This document shows, one piece after another, positions 25,188-36,891 of a DNA stretch of 64,000 nucleotides; position 1 is the stretch's first letter, and every line of letters starts with the position of its first letter. Source of the stretch: Perca fluviatilis (Eukaryota; Chordata; Actinopteri; Perciformes; Percidae); assembly GCF_010015445.1 (NCBI RefSeq), contig NC_053119.1, positions 10,772,550 to 10,836,549 on the forward strand, in the 5' to 3' direction. The notes beneath the pieces were generated by a model. That model did no database searches and was not told the origin of the DNA. It saw nothing but the letters and a program-made list of their open reading frames with translations. Both the position numbers and the translations under genes were made by a program.

Positions 25188-25349
25188 TTAATCATTTTCA
25201 TTACCGAGCTCGACCAGCTGAGGTCAGTTCAGGTCGCCTCCGTCAAGAGAGAGAAAGAAACCAAGACTGGCACCAAAAAACCAGAGAACCACGACACACC
25301 CAATGAGCACAGACGTACACAAACAACTTGTCATCCACATGATACTGAC

Positions 25350-25403
25350 CAGATCGCTCTCATAGTAATTGTCCCAGTGGAGTTTGTGCGATTTCTTTGT
25401 CAT
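25350..25403 (-). CDS. myo9a: myo9a exon, motor domain (54 bases)
   Basis: An 18-codon exon, MTKKSHKLHWDNYYESDL, phase 0 at both ends, so skipping it would keep the frame. Acceptor TTCCAG, donor CTG|GTCAGT. It matches the short class-IX segment between HYLNQ and [10 protein letters not shown] recall a mammalian IXa segment with TKK and a W-D-D/N-Y core. The segment is on the motor surface and is variable between IXa and IXb, so alternative inclusion is possible but not shown. The leading methionine is not a start codon: it follows a spliced glutamine. Confidence 0.9.
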
Positions 25404-25530
25404 CTGGAAGCAAGGCAGAGCGGGTTAAGAAGGCAGGAATTACACATAATAATACGCACACTTAAAGGGACTGAGAAAGATGACACATGCTGTTAATATG
25501 TGGAGGGAAAATGACTAATCCTCCACACTC

Positions 25531-25531
<1 letters not shown>

Positions 25532-25566
<35 letters not shown>
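25532..25566. repeat. (AC)n microsatellite
   Basis: AC run of about 35 bases. Confidence 0.96.
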
Positions 25567-25571
<5 letters not shown>

Positions 25572-25652
25572 AGAGCTGCAATAATTGAATCCATGATCAG
25601 GGATGGCGGAGGATAGAACTGGTTTCAATTTCAGAAAGTGCACAGTCTCAAT

Positions 25653-26522
25653 CAGTGGGTGAAAACTCTATCTTAGCAATGACGTTACTGATTTTCTTTT
25701 AAGTATTCAGGTATCTTACTCAAGTAAAAGTAGCAATACAATGTAAAAATAATCAATTACAAGTTACAAATTATCCTCAAAATCTTACTTAAGCAAAAGT
25801 ACAGTAAGTATTATCAGTATTAAAAAATTCAGCCCAATTTTTTTTCTCATTGTTATCAGTTTCACTGTTTACTATTAAAGCAACACTATGTAACTTTTAG
25901 CCCTATAGGTTGTCTCACTGGAACTACAACTTGCGCTACCCGACGCGAGTTGTAGTTCCAATGAGACAACCTGTAGGGGGACGGTCCCCCTACAGGTTGT
26001 CTCACTGGAACTACAGCTGCAGATAAGTTACATAGTGTTGCTTTAAGTTACTGCTAATGTTATCCCAATCTTTTGTACTGCCGCTATAAGCCGCACATTC
26101 ATTTTAAATCCTGTTTGTGGCCACCAGTCCAATATTCACTCTCTTCTATCCCTGATTTTGGTCTCTACCCACTTCTGAGGGAAATATCTGGCTCTTTTGC
26201 TGCTAAATGTTCCACTGTTCACCAGCTAGTTGGCAAATTTGTCAGCTGTTTGGTTGTGAGCAGGTAGTGAACAGTTGGCTTTTAAAGCTTTTCCCGCTGA
26301 AACCAGCACAGTAAAGTTGTGGACCGGCCAGCTAACGAGCTGAAATTTGCTAGAAAGCTCCGTAAAGCAGAGTGTGATAATTCTCTGTTGATTCATTACA
26401 ATGAGTGATTCCTTTGACATTGTCCTATTCTTTTCACATTCTCATTTACATTATTATAAAATTATAGATGTTTGAAGGACTGCAGTACTTGAATAAATGA
26501 ACTCAGTTATGATCCACCACTG
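25653..26522. repeat. hAT-type repeat with nested MITE
   Basis: CAGTGGGTGAA at left and inverse ATCCACCACTG at right. The interior has ACTCAAGTAAAAGTAGCAAT and ACTTAAGCAAAAGTACAGT words characteristic of a high-copy fish hAT-type repeat. The MITE 25879-26042 sits inside it. No 8-bp duplication is visible. Confidence 0.5.
25879..26042. mobile_element. Short TTAA-flanked MITE (AGCAACACTATG family)
   Basis: 164 bases, ends AGCAACACTATGTAAC and inverse GTTACATAGTGTTGCT, TTAA on both sides. Its interior has a second level of inverted repeats: GGTTGTCTCACTGGAACTAC recurs in both directions, and GGGGGACGGTCCCCC forms a hairpin. Confidence 0.9.
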
Positions 26523-26647
26523 AGAGACTGACAGGCAGATAGACAAAGAGAAAGATGAACCGCAGAGAACAAAATCTATCTCTGAGAGAGAAGAGAGTTA
26601 AAAATGGATAATCATTTTGATCCTCTGTGACACAATGTGTGTCAGGA

Positions 26648-26673
26648 GTGTGTGTGTGTGTGTGTGTGTGTGT
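26648..26673. repeat. (GT)n microsatellite
   Basis: Short GT run; GTGTGTGTGTGC recurs at 26720-26732. Confidence 0.95.
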
Positions 26674-27083
26674 CCCTGATAAACAGCGGGCTTGCTGCGT
26701 GTGCATACACGCTCAGACAAGTGTGTGTGTGCACACAAACGCGCGACCGCCGGCGCCCTCTGCACGAGACCAAGTCCGCGCCAGATTAACTCCAGAGTAT
26801 TGTTGTTGCCATGGAAACAGAGCTGCATAGTAACAGGCAGCAGAAGATGAGGATGTGGGGTGTTGTTGTGGGGGTTAGGGAGGGGAAAAAAACTGCTTTT
26901 TACTTTTTGGGTCGCCAAAAGAGATGAACAAAGGAGGGTTTTTTGTTGCCTCCCCAGTGTACTGCCATAGGAAGAGAAAATATGAATCCTCACACATCTG
27001 CTGCCAACGAACACAGCTGTACTGCAAAAGATGCACACATATGGGGGCTTTTGGCATGAACACAAGCACGTAAACACATCCAG

Positions 27084-27239
<156 letters not shown>

Positions 27240-27857
27240 TTGAAATTATTTTGGGGCTGATGCATTCAATGCTTCAGAGCATTAAGAAGTGATCCAGTTA
27301 TGATAAATGAGTAAATAAGATGCAACAGAGAGACAAGGATGGAAGAGAGATGCTGACATTTTCTATCATCATCTTCAGAGTCTCCATCAATCTCTCTACG
27401 TGGTGCCTCGAAGCTTCATTTTTCAATAATAACAATCTTTTCTTGCATTTGGGATGAATGTTCCCCATTTGTGAAGAGAGAAAATGGTGATTACCACGTC
27501 AAATGAATTCTTCGTAGCGCAGTTAAATTGAAACATCACATTGGGCCTCATGATAAAAACATTTACCGGTACTCATTCATTTTATGTGGCATTTATGCGT
27601 GATTTCAGATAAGTTATGACATTGACCAATTTCCTGGCATTTAGAATTTTCTCTTAGGTGTGCACGAAATCTACTAGTGGTCCAAAACTGTTGTACGAGT
27701 CGTGTGCAGGTAGTCTGCCTTTCTTCACAAGGAAAAAAAACACTTGTTTGAATAAAAAGATCTTAATGTCTTAATCTGAATAAATTGAGACCAAAATTAA
27801 CTAAAGGGTCACAATGAGGCACAGGGTTTCCTACACATTACAAATCAGATCTCTTAA

Positions 27858-28052
27858 ACCAACACTAAAGCACTTTTCCTCTTCGGTCCCCCTACAGGTT
27901 GGAAGTGGAATTGTCCATTACCGGTGTCGTAATGTCTCATTATGTCTCATTAGAACTACAGATCCGCTACCCCATCATTACGACAGCGGTAATGGACAAT
28001 TCCGCTTCCAACCTGTAGGGGGACCGAAGCGGAAAAGTGCTTTGGTGTTGCT
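27858..28052. mobile_element. Palindromic TTAA-flanked MITE
   Basis: Outer inverted ends (ACCAACACTAAAGCACTTTT and inverse AAGTGCTTTGGTGTTGCT), inner arms GGTCCCCCTACAGGTTGGAA and its inverse, TTAA on both sides (27854-27857, 28053-28056). The CCCCCTACAGGTTG block is shared with the MITE at 25879, so the two are related. Confidence 0.85.
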
Positions 28053-28351
28053 TTAAAATATTTGTATATCCGTACAAATTATAATTTTGCCCTAAAACTT
28101 GCTGACATGAAATGGCTTTTGATTCAATAAGTGATTGTTTAACGTCTTTCGTAAGTGCTGATAAATGACACACGCCACCACGCTGGATCATTGATGTCAA
28201 GACAAGCAATTATAAGATCAGGGTCTTTTTTTCTTTGTGCTTTATTCTGACTTTGTGGCATATTTTGAGGCATTATTATTGCATATAGCATAAATAAATC
28301 CAGGTGGACTTTGTCTGTTTGTAATTTTATATGCACTAAATTCTGTGTTCT

Positions 28352-28537
28352 GGGCGCCTGGGTAGCTCAGTTGGTAGAGCGTGCGTCCATATATAGAGGT
28401 TTACTCCTCAACGCAGCGGCCGCGTGTTCGACTCAGACCTGCGACCCTTTGCTGTATGTCATTCCCCCTCTCTCTCCCCTTTCATGTCTTCAGCTGGCCT
28501 ATAAAAATAAAAGGTCCAAAAAAATAATCTTAAAAAA
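28352..28537 (+). mobile_element. tRNA-derived SINE with 14-bp target duplication
   Basis: Head GGGTAGCTCAGTTGGTAGAG (A box) and GTTCGACTC (B box), body CCCCCTCTCTCTCCCCTTTC, A-rich tail. Identical AAATTCTGTGTTCT at 28338-28351 and 28538-28551. It is antisense to myo9a and lies between the 54-base and 100-base exons. Confidence 0.95.
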
Positions 28538-28575
28538 AAATTCTGTGTTCTCTGCATTGGTGTGTGTGTGCGGAC

Positions 28576-28675
28576 CTGGTTGAGGTAGTGGTATTCCTCA
28601 GGTTTGAGCAGGTGGAAGGACTTCCTCTCTTCTTCACTGGCTCCGGCCAACAGGTAGTAGAAAACATGGTAGTTC
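28576..28675 (-). CDS. myo9a: myo9a exon, motor domain
   Basis: A 100-base exon: one base completing arginine, then 33 codons beginning [17 protein letters not shown] and ending [19 protein letters not shown] is the diagnostic myosin stretch following the RNERNFH-type motif of the upper 50-kDa domain. Acceptor TCTGTAG; the donor is CAG|GTCCGC, which has the obligatory GT but a poor match beyond it. A tRNA-derived SINE in opposite orientation (28352-28537) sits in the intron, its target duplication ending 24 bases from this donor. Phase is 0 at the 3' side and joins directly to MTKKSHKLHW of the next exon. Confidence 0.95.
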
Positions 28676-29734
28676 CTACAGACACACACATACACATGTC
28701 AAGTTAGATGGTAGGATTCTACAGCACCTTTCATGTATTGATTTCTTGAATAATTTTAAATTCCCACAGTGAACTGCTGCTGTCCTCCCTCAGAGGACAG
28801 CGGCTGAGATGACGCTTGGGGGAGGAGACTCCATTCAAAGCTTTGGAGTAGAGTACAGGGAAACATTTTCCACCTGCAGGCTATTTCACAACCTAAACCT
28901 GCAGCATGTAACAAATAAGTCAAACCTTTCGACCAACGGGCTCACATTTCAAGACATTCAAAGTAGCAGTGTGGCGTGTGGGCTGGAGGTAAGGAGCTGT
29001 GCCTCTGTGACAAAAGGTCAACACACCGAGACGTAATTCTGTTACAGCTGGAAACAAGCTTCACTTTTCTGTACAGGCAACCCTAGTGACCGTTGGAGTG
29101 GTGGAAAGTTAAAAAGTTCAGAGAGGATATTAAAGAATCCCGATGTGTAATTGGCGGATGGGTAGAAGGATGTTTTTTTTTATTGAAACTAACATGTAGT
29201 ACGAGTACTGCTTTAATGTTATTACGCTACTATATATTTTTTCATAACTGACACGGTTACTGCTGTTGATACAGCCACTTTGGGCTGTGCAATAGGACCG
29301 CAAATTATCTTTGAGGTAATGTCTTCTATCATGACAAATGAAAGCTGATGTTACGTAATCCTTGTGAAGATACTCAAACTAGATTTTTTTTCTTCTGTAT
29401 CTCCATCTACTACAAACATTTAGGTAAATCATTAAATAAACACTAAAAAATAACTCTTAATGAACATATACTGGTAATGACCATTGAATGAGCTACCAAA
29501 AAAAGTTGCCTAGCTTGCTGGCTAGCTTAAGCCATAACAGTAAACACTAACATTGACACACGCAGATCAGGTTTCTTGATGATTACAGTCTTTTCAAGGC
29601 AAAGGGCACTCGTTATTTCCCCTGAACACAGCCATTACTGGATAAGGATACAAAACTAAAACCAGTGCCCCTGACCCTAAAAAGAGTTGTGCTGACCTGC
29701 CTTGACTTACATGGCTTGACCTTAGGCAGTGTTT

Positions 29735-29902
29735 TACAACTATCAATAGAGCCATGCTAGCTGTGCCCCCGCTTCCATTATTTGTGCTGAGCTAAGATCA
29801 TATATATCGCACAGATGAGAAAGTTTGATCAATCCTTTCATCTAACTCTTGGCAAGAAAACTGAATTAATACATTTCCAAAATTGCCGAATTATTCCTTT
29901 AA
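29735..29902. repeat. Half copy of the long-inverted-repeat MITE
   Basis: AGAGCCATGCTAGCTGTG, TGCTGAGCTAAGATCAT and TCTAACTCTTGGCAAGAAAA, ending CGAATTATTCCTTTAAC: the right arm only. Confidence 0.75.
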
Positions 29903-30661
29903 CATGTTTTGGGGTTTTATTTTATTTTTTCTGAAAACCTGGACGGCTCACATAAAACAAAATTAGGCTGGTGACTGTTAATGGTATTGGTACATTTCCA
30001 GTATGCTACCCAGCCCTATAGCTACGACTGCTACTGTTAATGATCCACAGTTAGTGAAGCTAATAACACAATATATGAACAAACTACTGTAATACCTAAA
30101 ACAATACTACTAATAACGTAATAACAGAACCACGGTTGCTGAATACAGTAACAGCCCTTCACTTGCACCGAGTACTATCAAAGTCATAAAGCCTGACAGC
30201 ATCCCTGGAAAGCTCAGCTAGTTTTTATTATCTTACTCTGAGGTCGTACAGAGGCAACCTGTCATGAGACTGGAGTTAAGATTTAAGATTGTTTGCAGTT
30301 CATCATCAGCCCGCCTGCTCCCCCACCTCTCAGCTTCAGGTCTAAGCCGACTGGGGGGTCCTGTCTTTAGTTTCTACCCTATCAATATGGCCGCCAGGGC
30401 CTGTCATCAGGATGAAATAGAAAACCCGGGCCATTCAGGGTTAGAGGGATTAGATGACCGGTGAAGGGTTTTACATAGTTTTTTCCTTCCCTCACAAAGC
30501 TATTATACTGCTGGGCCCTGTGATATTTGTTTTTATTATTGCTGCCTGGGAGAGAGGAGCGATACAGGGACAGAGCCAGTCGATAAGAGACGGTGTGTGT
30601 TGAGAGGAAGAATTTAAGGGATGTGGGCACAGGTGGAAATTCCTATTCATGTGTTTATGTA

Positions 30662-30774
<113 letters not shown>

Positions 30775-31184
30775 TTGTTTCTGCTGGAGAACAGACAGTG
30801 TTTCTGTTACACTAAACTGGACACATAACTGATTTCTGAGAAATATCTGAAAATCTATTTTCTCATTCTCCCAAAATTGTTTTGATATATAATTAGTATT
30901 AATAAACAATCATGTCCTGTGTGCATGAATGACCAAACTTAAAAGGAAACTTGATAGTTTGCAGTGTTAACTTAGAAAGCAAAGGGCGGAGGATAGCCGA
31001 TATTTATCCTCAGCTTGCAGAGGAAATGAAGCCAATTATAGTATCGAGTTTCTTAGACAACGAACATTTCCGTGCAGAGATATGGATTTTGACATATTAT
31101 CTCGCAAACAAGTGGCAATTTGGCTTTCAGTGTTTCTAATTTTTCTCCTTCTTTCTTATTTATGGCTGCACCACTCTTCGTTAA

Positions 31185-31627
31185 AGGTCCCATGACATGG
31201 TGCTCTTTGGATGCTTTTATATAGGCCTTAGTGGTCCCCTAATACTGTATCTGAAGTCTCTTTCCCGAAATTCAGCCTTGGTGCAGAATTACAGCCACTA
31301 GAGCCAGTCCCACAATGAGCTTTCCTTAGACCAACTGCCACTTTGCTCGTTTGAAAGCCATGATGTCTCTCTCTCATGGGTGAGCCAAATTCTCTGGGTG
31401 GGCCATACAGAGAAAGGGGAGGTAACTTTGCTCCTTATGACCTCATAAGGAGAAGATTCCAGATCGGCCCATCTGAGCTTTCATTTTCTCAAAGGCAGAG
31501 CAGGATACCCAGGGCTCAGTTTACACCTATCGCCATTTCTAGCCACTGGGGGACCATAGGCAGGCTGGGGGAATGCCTATTAATGTTAAAAAACCTCATA
31601 AAGTGACATTTTCATGCCATGGGACCT
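31185..31627 (-). mobile_element. TTAA-flanked MITE (AGGTCCCATG family), copy 2
   Basis: Same family as 17332-17848, opposite orientation, TTAA at 31181-31184 and 31628-31631. Blocks such as GCCATGATGTCTCTCTCTCA are readable against copy 1. About 75 bases shorter, mainly lacking the CCCCACCCTCC-rich middle. Confidence 0.93.
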
Positions 31628-32069
31628 TTAAGTTTCATTATTTTCAGCTTTTAGAGATTTCTACTGAAATAACTTGTAATCCAAAATGGCTTTCTGCTGC
31701 AATAAGATGTTGTTAACATGATCTTTAGTTGATCACTTTTCAAACAGTGAGTAGAAATTGAAAAGTGGGCAGCTGATTATGCACCAGAGCACCAAGGTTA
31801 AAAAAAACTAGAGAGTGCATGCAATAATCCAAATTAATGGGGGAGCCTGGGACAAACCTTAGCATGTGAGCATTTTAGAAATGTGTTAACTAATTGACAA
31901 TAACCTGATAAAACACTGTGGTTAGTGTAGTTAGTGACAATATGTCAACACAAAATCTGTCAGCGATGTCCCAGTGATTAAATGATCAGTACACAGTCTA
32001 ATACATTCAGAGGTATCATCCACATTCCCTGCTGTCAGTCTGATCTCTACTTCCTGTGTCTCAACTCAC

Positions 32070-32132
32070 CTCTCATTGTGCTCCTGGTAAACCAGGCGGG
32101 ATTTCTCCAGCAGGTACTTCTCCACATAGGCT
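32070..32132 (-). CDS. myo9a: myo9a exon, motor domain
   Basis: A 63-base exon that finishes the split glycine and encodes AYVEKYLLEKSRLVYQEHNE plus two bases of an arginine codon. Acceptor GATTCTCAG, donor AG|GTGAGT. This is the helix-rich strand after switch I that is nearly invariant in class IX myosins. YVEKYLLEKSR is typical of the motor, and the VYQEHNER ending fits IXa (IXb, as I recall it, differs here). It is the second shortest exon in the set, and the 1329-base intron upstream of it is one of the two shortest introns here. A TTAA-flanked MITE (32265-32768) sits 133 bases upstream of its acceptor. Confidence 0.94.
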
Positions 32133-32264
32133 CTGAGAATCAAACATACACACAGGCACATAAAGGTCAAAAGAGCCACGAAATCAAAAAAATCAGCTGA
32201 TGTTAAGTTACCAACATACAGGGAAGAAAGTTGAGTTGCTGATTCGTGTAATTAAAGATATTAA

Positions 32265-32768
32265 AGCGCCCATATTATGCTCATTTTCAGGTTCATAATT
32301 GTATTTAGAGGTTGTACCAGAATAGGTTTATGTGGTTTAATTTTCAAAAAACACCATATTTTTGTTGTACTGCACATTGCTGCAGCTCCTCCTTTCACCC
32401 TGTGTGTTGAGCTCTCTGTTTTAGCTACAGAGTGAGACATCCCACTTCTGTTCCATCTTTGTTGGGAGTCGCACATGTGCAGTAAGTACTACCAGCCAGT
32501 CAGAAGCAGAGTATGAGGGCGTGCCATGCTAGCAGCTAGGTGAGTTATAAAGTGTTATAACATGTGTTACAAAGTGACCCACGTTTGTCTCTGAAGTAAA
32601 GGCTGGACTACAACAGAGCTGTTTGGAGCAGTTTGTGAACAGTGTTTTCTGTTGGAGATGGTAAGTCCCTTTGGGGTGGACTTTGGGCTTTTTCACTTTG
32701 TAAACCTATAACATGCACAAAAACATATATAATACTAAAGGAAAGAGAAAAAGCATTATATGAGCACT
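32265..32768. mobile_element. TTAA-flanked MITE (AGCGCCCATATTATG family)
   Basis: Left AGCGCCCATATTATGCTC and right inverse GCATTATATGAGCACT, TTAA at 32261-32264 and 32769-32772; 504 bases, no transposase. I recognise its GGTTGTACCAGAATAGGTTT interior as common in percomorphs. Confidence 0.88.
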
Positions 32769-33103
32769 TTAAGAAACAGGAAAACTTCAGAGAAGAGGAC
32801 ATACAAACAGACTAAAGGGGATATTAGTTATCAAATGCTATGCATTTTTAATAATTTGTGAAATTAAAACGTATTAACTACTCTGTCTGGGGATATCCTA
32901 ATCACTGATAATTCTGTTTCCTTTCTTACATGAGGAAATTAAGTACTATGAATAGCAGTTATAAATTAACAATCTATGTTTAATCATATTGTTAACTGAG
33001 GTATCACAGATAGATTAGATACTGTAACATAGGGTGGCAAAACACAACATATAAATTATATTAATCACCAGTTTTTTTTAACGAAATTATTAGATGATAA
33101 AAT

Positions 33104-33190
33104 ATTAAGCAATAGTTACATTACATGACATTTAGCTGATGCTTTTATCCAAAGCGACTTCCAATTAAGTGCTTTCAACCTAGAAGGTGC
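33104..33190. repeat. Teleost interspersed repeat, TATCCAAAGCGACTT type
   Basis: GATGCTTTTATCCAAAGCGA then CTTCCAATTAAGTGCTTTCA, a motif found widely in fish genomes; class uncertain. Confidence 0.6.
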
Positions 33191-33389
33191 AAACTCCAGA
33201 CAACAAGTAGTAAGTGCAAGTACATTAGCTTTAAATACGCAAAACTACAAAGAGCCATATGAAAGTGCAGCTTCAATGTTTATCCGAGGTGTAATAGTTA
33301 AATTACCATTTGGAAGTGATTGAGTGTTACAACTCCACCAAACAGCATTTGTAAATGTGTGACTCATGCATGCATGCGTTTTATTTGTG

Positions 33390-33397
33390 GGTGTGTG

Positions 33398-33440
<43 letters not shown>
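33390..33440. repeat. (GT)n microsatellite beside exon
   Basis: On the gene strand this is a CA tract about 20 bases downstream of the donor of the switch I exon. CA-rich tracts near donors can bind hnRNP L and modulate splicing; here that is only inference. Confidence 0.95.
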
Positions 33441-33444
<4 letters not shown>

Positions 33445-33461
33445 CCATGTGTCTCTCTCAC

Positions 33462-33556
33462 CCTCTGACGGTGCCACTCTCCTGGTAGTTGACCTGGATG
33501 AACTTGCCGAAGCGGCTGGAGTTGTTGTTGTGGGCCGTCTTAGCGTTCCCGAAGGC
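33462..33556 (-). CDS. myo9a: myo9a exon, motor domain, switch I
   Basis: Translates on the minus strand as 31 codons plus two bases, starting [19 protein letters not shown]. This carries myosin switch I (NNNSSRFGK), which binds the nucleotide gamma-phosphate and Mg in the ATPase head, followed by [10 protein letters not shown]. Acceptor CTCCTCAG at 33557-33564; donor GG|GTGAG at 33461. The split glycine codon (GG|A) is completed by the next exon, giving RGAYVEKYLLEK. The family is single-headed myosin with a C-terminal RhoGAP domain, acting on actin and lowering Rho activity. Residues here and in the later exons fit myosin IXa better than IXb from what I know of both. The exon with the P-loop is not in the window. 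A (GT)n array lies only about 20 bases beyond the donor. Confidence 0.95.
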
Positions 33557-33871
33557 CTGAGGAGAAAATGGAAACATATCAGCATGTAGACAGGTGATAA
33601 CTGACAGGTACAGGTGTGTGTTGTTCTCCTTTCATTCTTTATGTACAGTAGTGACACAGAAGGATAAACTGCTTATCAAAAAGTTATAGCAAATAAAGAA
33701 GGGTTTTGGGTCTACAGGGTCTTAAAAATGCTCTATTTCTACAGGCAAACTTTATGATGGGAACTGAACTCTGATCCAAAGTGAAAAAATGTATAAGGAG
33801 TTGAGGGAGCTACCAATCACAGAACTGTAACAGAGGTCATGAGGCTCAGCAAGGGGCCAACAAGAGGCGCG

Positions 33872-33982
<111 letters not shown>

Positions 33983-34159
33983 CTGCCAAATTCCTTTAAA
34001 GGCAAACACACTGCAGAGCTGAAAACAGACACAGTCACTACTCGTGGGAGTTTGTGGGTATTTCTACACACAAACTCACACGCACACACACACTCCATCA
34101 TTAGAGGCCCCTGGAGGACTCATTCATGTTCTTATTGGGTGTCTCATGAGCCCCAGTGG

Positions 34160-34510
34160 AGTTGGTTAGTGAGAAGAGAGGAAAGAATGAGGCGAGGAGA
34201 GTCAAAAGAAGTGGATAGACAAATAAGAAAAAATGGAGACTTTGAGGAGAAAGCGAATAGGCTAAAGAAGAAAGAAAAAAGTGGGAGGAGAGGCAATGAT
34301 GGTTGATAAAAGGAATGAAGGACTGCAGCAAAGAGGAGAAGACAAAAACAATGTGATGACAAGAAAGGAAATGAGGATGGGATAAAAGATGAAACAAAAA
34401 TTTGATCAGGAAAAGGAGATGATAGGAAAGACGGAAATTAAAAATGTGATAAAGTGAAAGAAGAAGACGAGAAACTTGAGAAAGAAAGCAGGAAAAGCGT
34501 GAGACATTAG
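34160..34510. repeat. Purine-rich tract
   Basis: About 350 bases dominated by A and G (GAAGAGAGGAAAGAATGAGG and similar) on the plus strand, hence pyrimidine-rich in the gene's transcript. No period visible. Confidence 0.6.
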
Positions 34511-35514
34511 AGAAACATATTTTCTATTTCAGCACTACAGTTCACAGAAGCAGGGGTGAAATTTCAGGCTTATGCAATCAGTATTTTGGAATTATGATAA
34601 ATGACCAGCAGAAGGTGGGGGAGAGGGGGGAGAGGCGTGGGCATCAGGTAATTGAGGCTGCTGGGTAATTACCACAGCTCTGGAATAACACCGTTTAATA
34701 CAAGTAAAATCCTGTTCCTGAATCAGGCTTTGATCTCTGTGACGATTCATTTTAAATCTCCCCCAACGCCACCGACCTGACACACATTTAACAAGCCAAT
34801 CAGAGCAAAGAATAAAGGAATTAAAGAACCAATCCAACTGCTATACGGTTCATCTTTTTCTCTCTCTCTCAGTGTTTCTCCTTCCCTACAACACCATACA
34901 AACTCCTTCTCCTTAAAATACATCCATCTTTTCTTTTCTTTTCTCCACCAGATCCCTATTGAGCCTTTATAAAGAAAAGTCCATGGGTTGAGACACAAAA
35001 ACCAACCACAGAAGAAGAGTGGACTGGCAGCGAGATCTCCCTCAATTCAAAATGTAAATCGAAACTGCAATTTACTTGATAATGATAGATCTTTCATCCT
35101 CAATAATCTACTGGAAATAAGAGACGTTTTGTGGCAAAATGTTTCCAGTTTTGAGTTTTAGAGGAAAATCCACTTCCTGAAATGATTGAGTGAAATGAGC
35201 ACCAGCTCTAATGGAAACTGTCAATGGCAATCAAACCACCGCTGGCAAGAGAAATACACTGGGTATGTTTGTGTGTGAGTGCAGGAAGATGTATGTACTG
35301 TTTGAGCTTATAATTCATGCATGTGTGACATGTGTGTGGACGCATGCGGCATGCTGTGTGTAGATGTGCTTTCTGTGGGTGTGTGTGTGAGACAGAGATT
35401 AATGAGCAAGGCGGCACTGTCTGGATGATTTAGTGGTGAACTCTGCTTCATGGTCAACGCCTGCTGTGACCACAGCACAGGAAAACACACACTGTGAATC
35501 AGTGATTGCTCTTT

Positions 35515-35515
<1 letters not shown>

Positions 35516-35561
<46 letters not shown>
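35516..35561. repeat. (TG)n microsatellite
   Basis: Uninterrupted TG run of about 46 bases. Confidence 0.96.
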
Positions 35562-35562
<1 letters not shown>

Positions 35563-36891
35563 TTGTTGGGAGCGAAACAGGGTCAAGTTCAAGGTAATTA
35601 CTGGGTAACCAAGGCTATAATATAGCTGATATAGTCATGTAATTATTCAGATTAGATTTTTGCTGAATCATATTGTTTCCTTTGTGCCCAGATGTAATTC
35701 AGTCAAGTCAATTCCGAAGGTGGTTTTTTGTCAAAATGTACTTAACTTGTTTAACACGTAAAGAAACTCGACTCTATTTTCTACACATAGATGTACAAAA
35801 ATGCATCGTCCATTTTTCTATTCTCCAAAACTAACTAATGTTTTAACACAATGCTTGGCTTTGTTAGGATCTTGGTCTAAATTAATGACGGAAATAAACA
35901 TACTGTAGCAAAATGTGACTCCATGTTTGTTCCCTTTATAAAAAAACAACAACATGCAGCCTTGAAGGAAACATCCAAGAACAAGGAACACTGACTGGAT
36001 ACATTTGCTGTTCCCACAGACTTAATTTGAATTTGAAATTCAACGTGACTCAATACAAACTGAATTAACCCCAGCCTTCACTGCATAGCCTGTGGTGCCA
36101 TGTGCAGTCCTAACCAATGTAAGTGTGTTAAAAACAGCTCGCCACATCGTCCACTTACACAAATCAAAGACACAGCGCTAAACCGGCCATATGTTAGATT
36201 TTAATGTTGATGTGCTGACCCCAAGGCTTAATCCTGCTCTGACTGTGTGTATACTGTATGTGTGTATCTCTATGTCTAAGCCCAACACTGGCTCCATACT
36301 GTATGCTAATGTATGCTTATTCACCGACTTTGTCCCCGAGGGCTCTTCCACGCTGTCACATTATGTTAGCCATTTGTTTCCTCCACCGCTGCAGAAAAGC
36401 CCGGCTCCTCAGCCTCAGAGAAAGCGAGCAGTGGTGCTGCTATTTCAGAAAAGGACTTAGCGTGTTAAGTGTTGAGTGGGCAAGATGAGAGCTAGCCTGT
36501 TAATTAGCATGTCAAGACCTTCTTCAAAGCAGTGGCTAAAATCAGCTTAAATACTAATGCTAATAACCCGGTGTTTCTCTCTCTCTCTATTGTTTTGTCT
36601 TTTTCACCAGTACAGCTGCAGAGTTTCCCTTAACACTCTCAAAAACCATTTGGTGACCTAGATTATGAAAAACAAGTGGAGACTTGCCAACACCACTGCT
36701 GGGCTAGCTTCCATGTGCTAGTTTCTTCTATGTAGTGCTGAGTGGTTCAAATTATTGATGCTGGCTACAGCGCTCTGATGGCCAGGTGAAGGTGACTGCT
36801 TGTTTCAGCAGGAAGCTTTTTGTGAATATGGATATATAAGGAGGCAATTGACTTTATGTGGGGGACCTTACAGCCCACATCATGTTTTTGG

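Larger units (their letters stand above)
18283..25349 (-). other. myo9a intron, 7.1 kb
   Basis: Holds an AAGTC-rich repeat (18620-19215), a hAT-like remnant with a BED-finger stub (19389-20075), a TG array (21314-21377), an inverted-repeat MITE copy (21560-21880), a GGGCCC-ended element (23123-23826), a possible LINE tail (23990-24050) and a TTAA MITE (24826-25187). I find nothing in 20.1-21.2 kb or 22.0-23.1 kb. Confidence 0.8.
32133..33461 (-). other. myo9a intron, 1.3 kb
   Basis: Contains the MITE 32265-32768, a short teleost interspersed repeat with the TATCCAAAGCGACTT motif (33104-33190) and a GT array (33390-33440) directly beside the upstream exon's donor. Confidence 0.85.

Noticed and set aside
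28352..28440. Possible functional tRNA gene
   Set aside because: The A and B boxes are clear, but the cloverleaf is degenerate and the sequence continues into a SINE body with A tail and target duplication.
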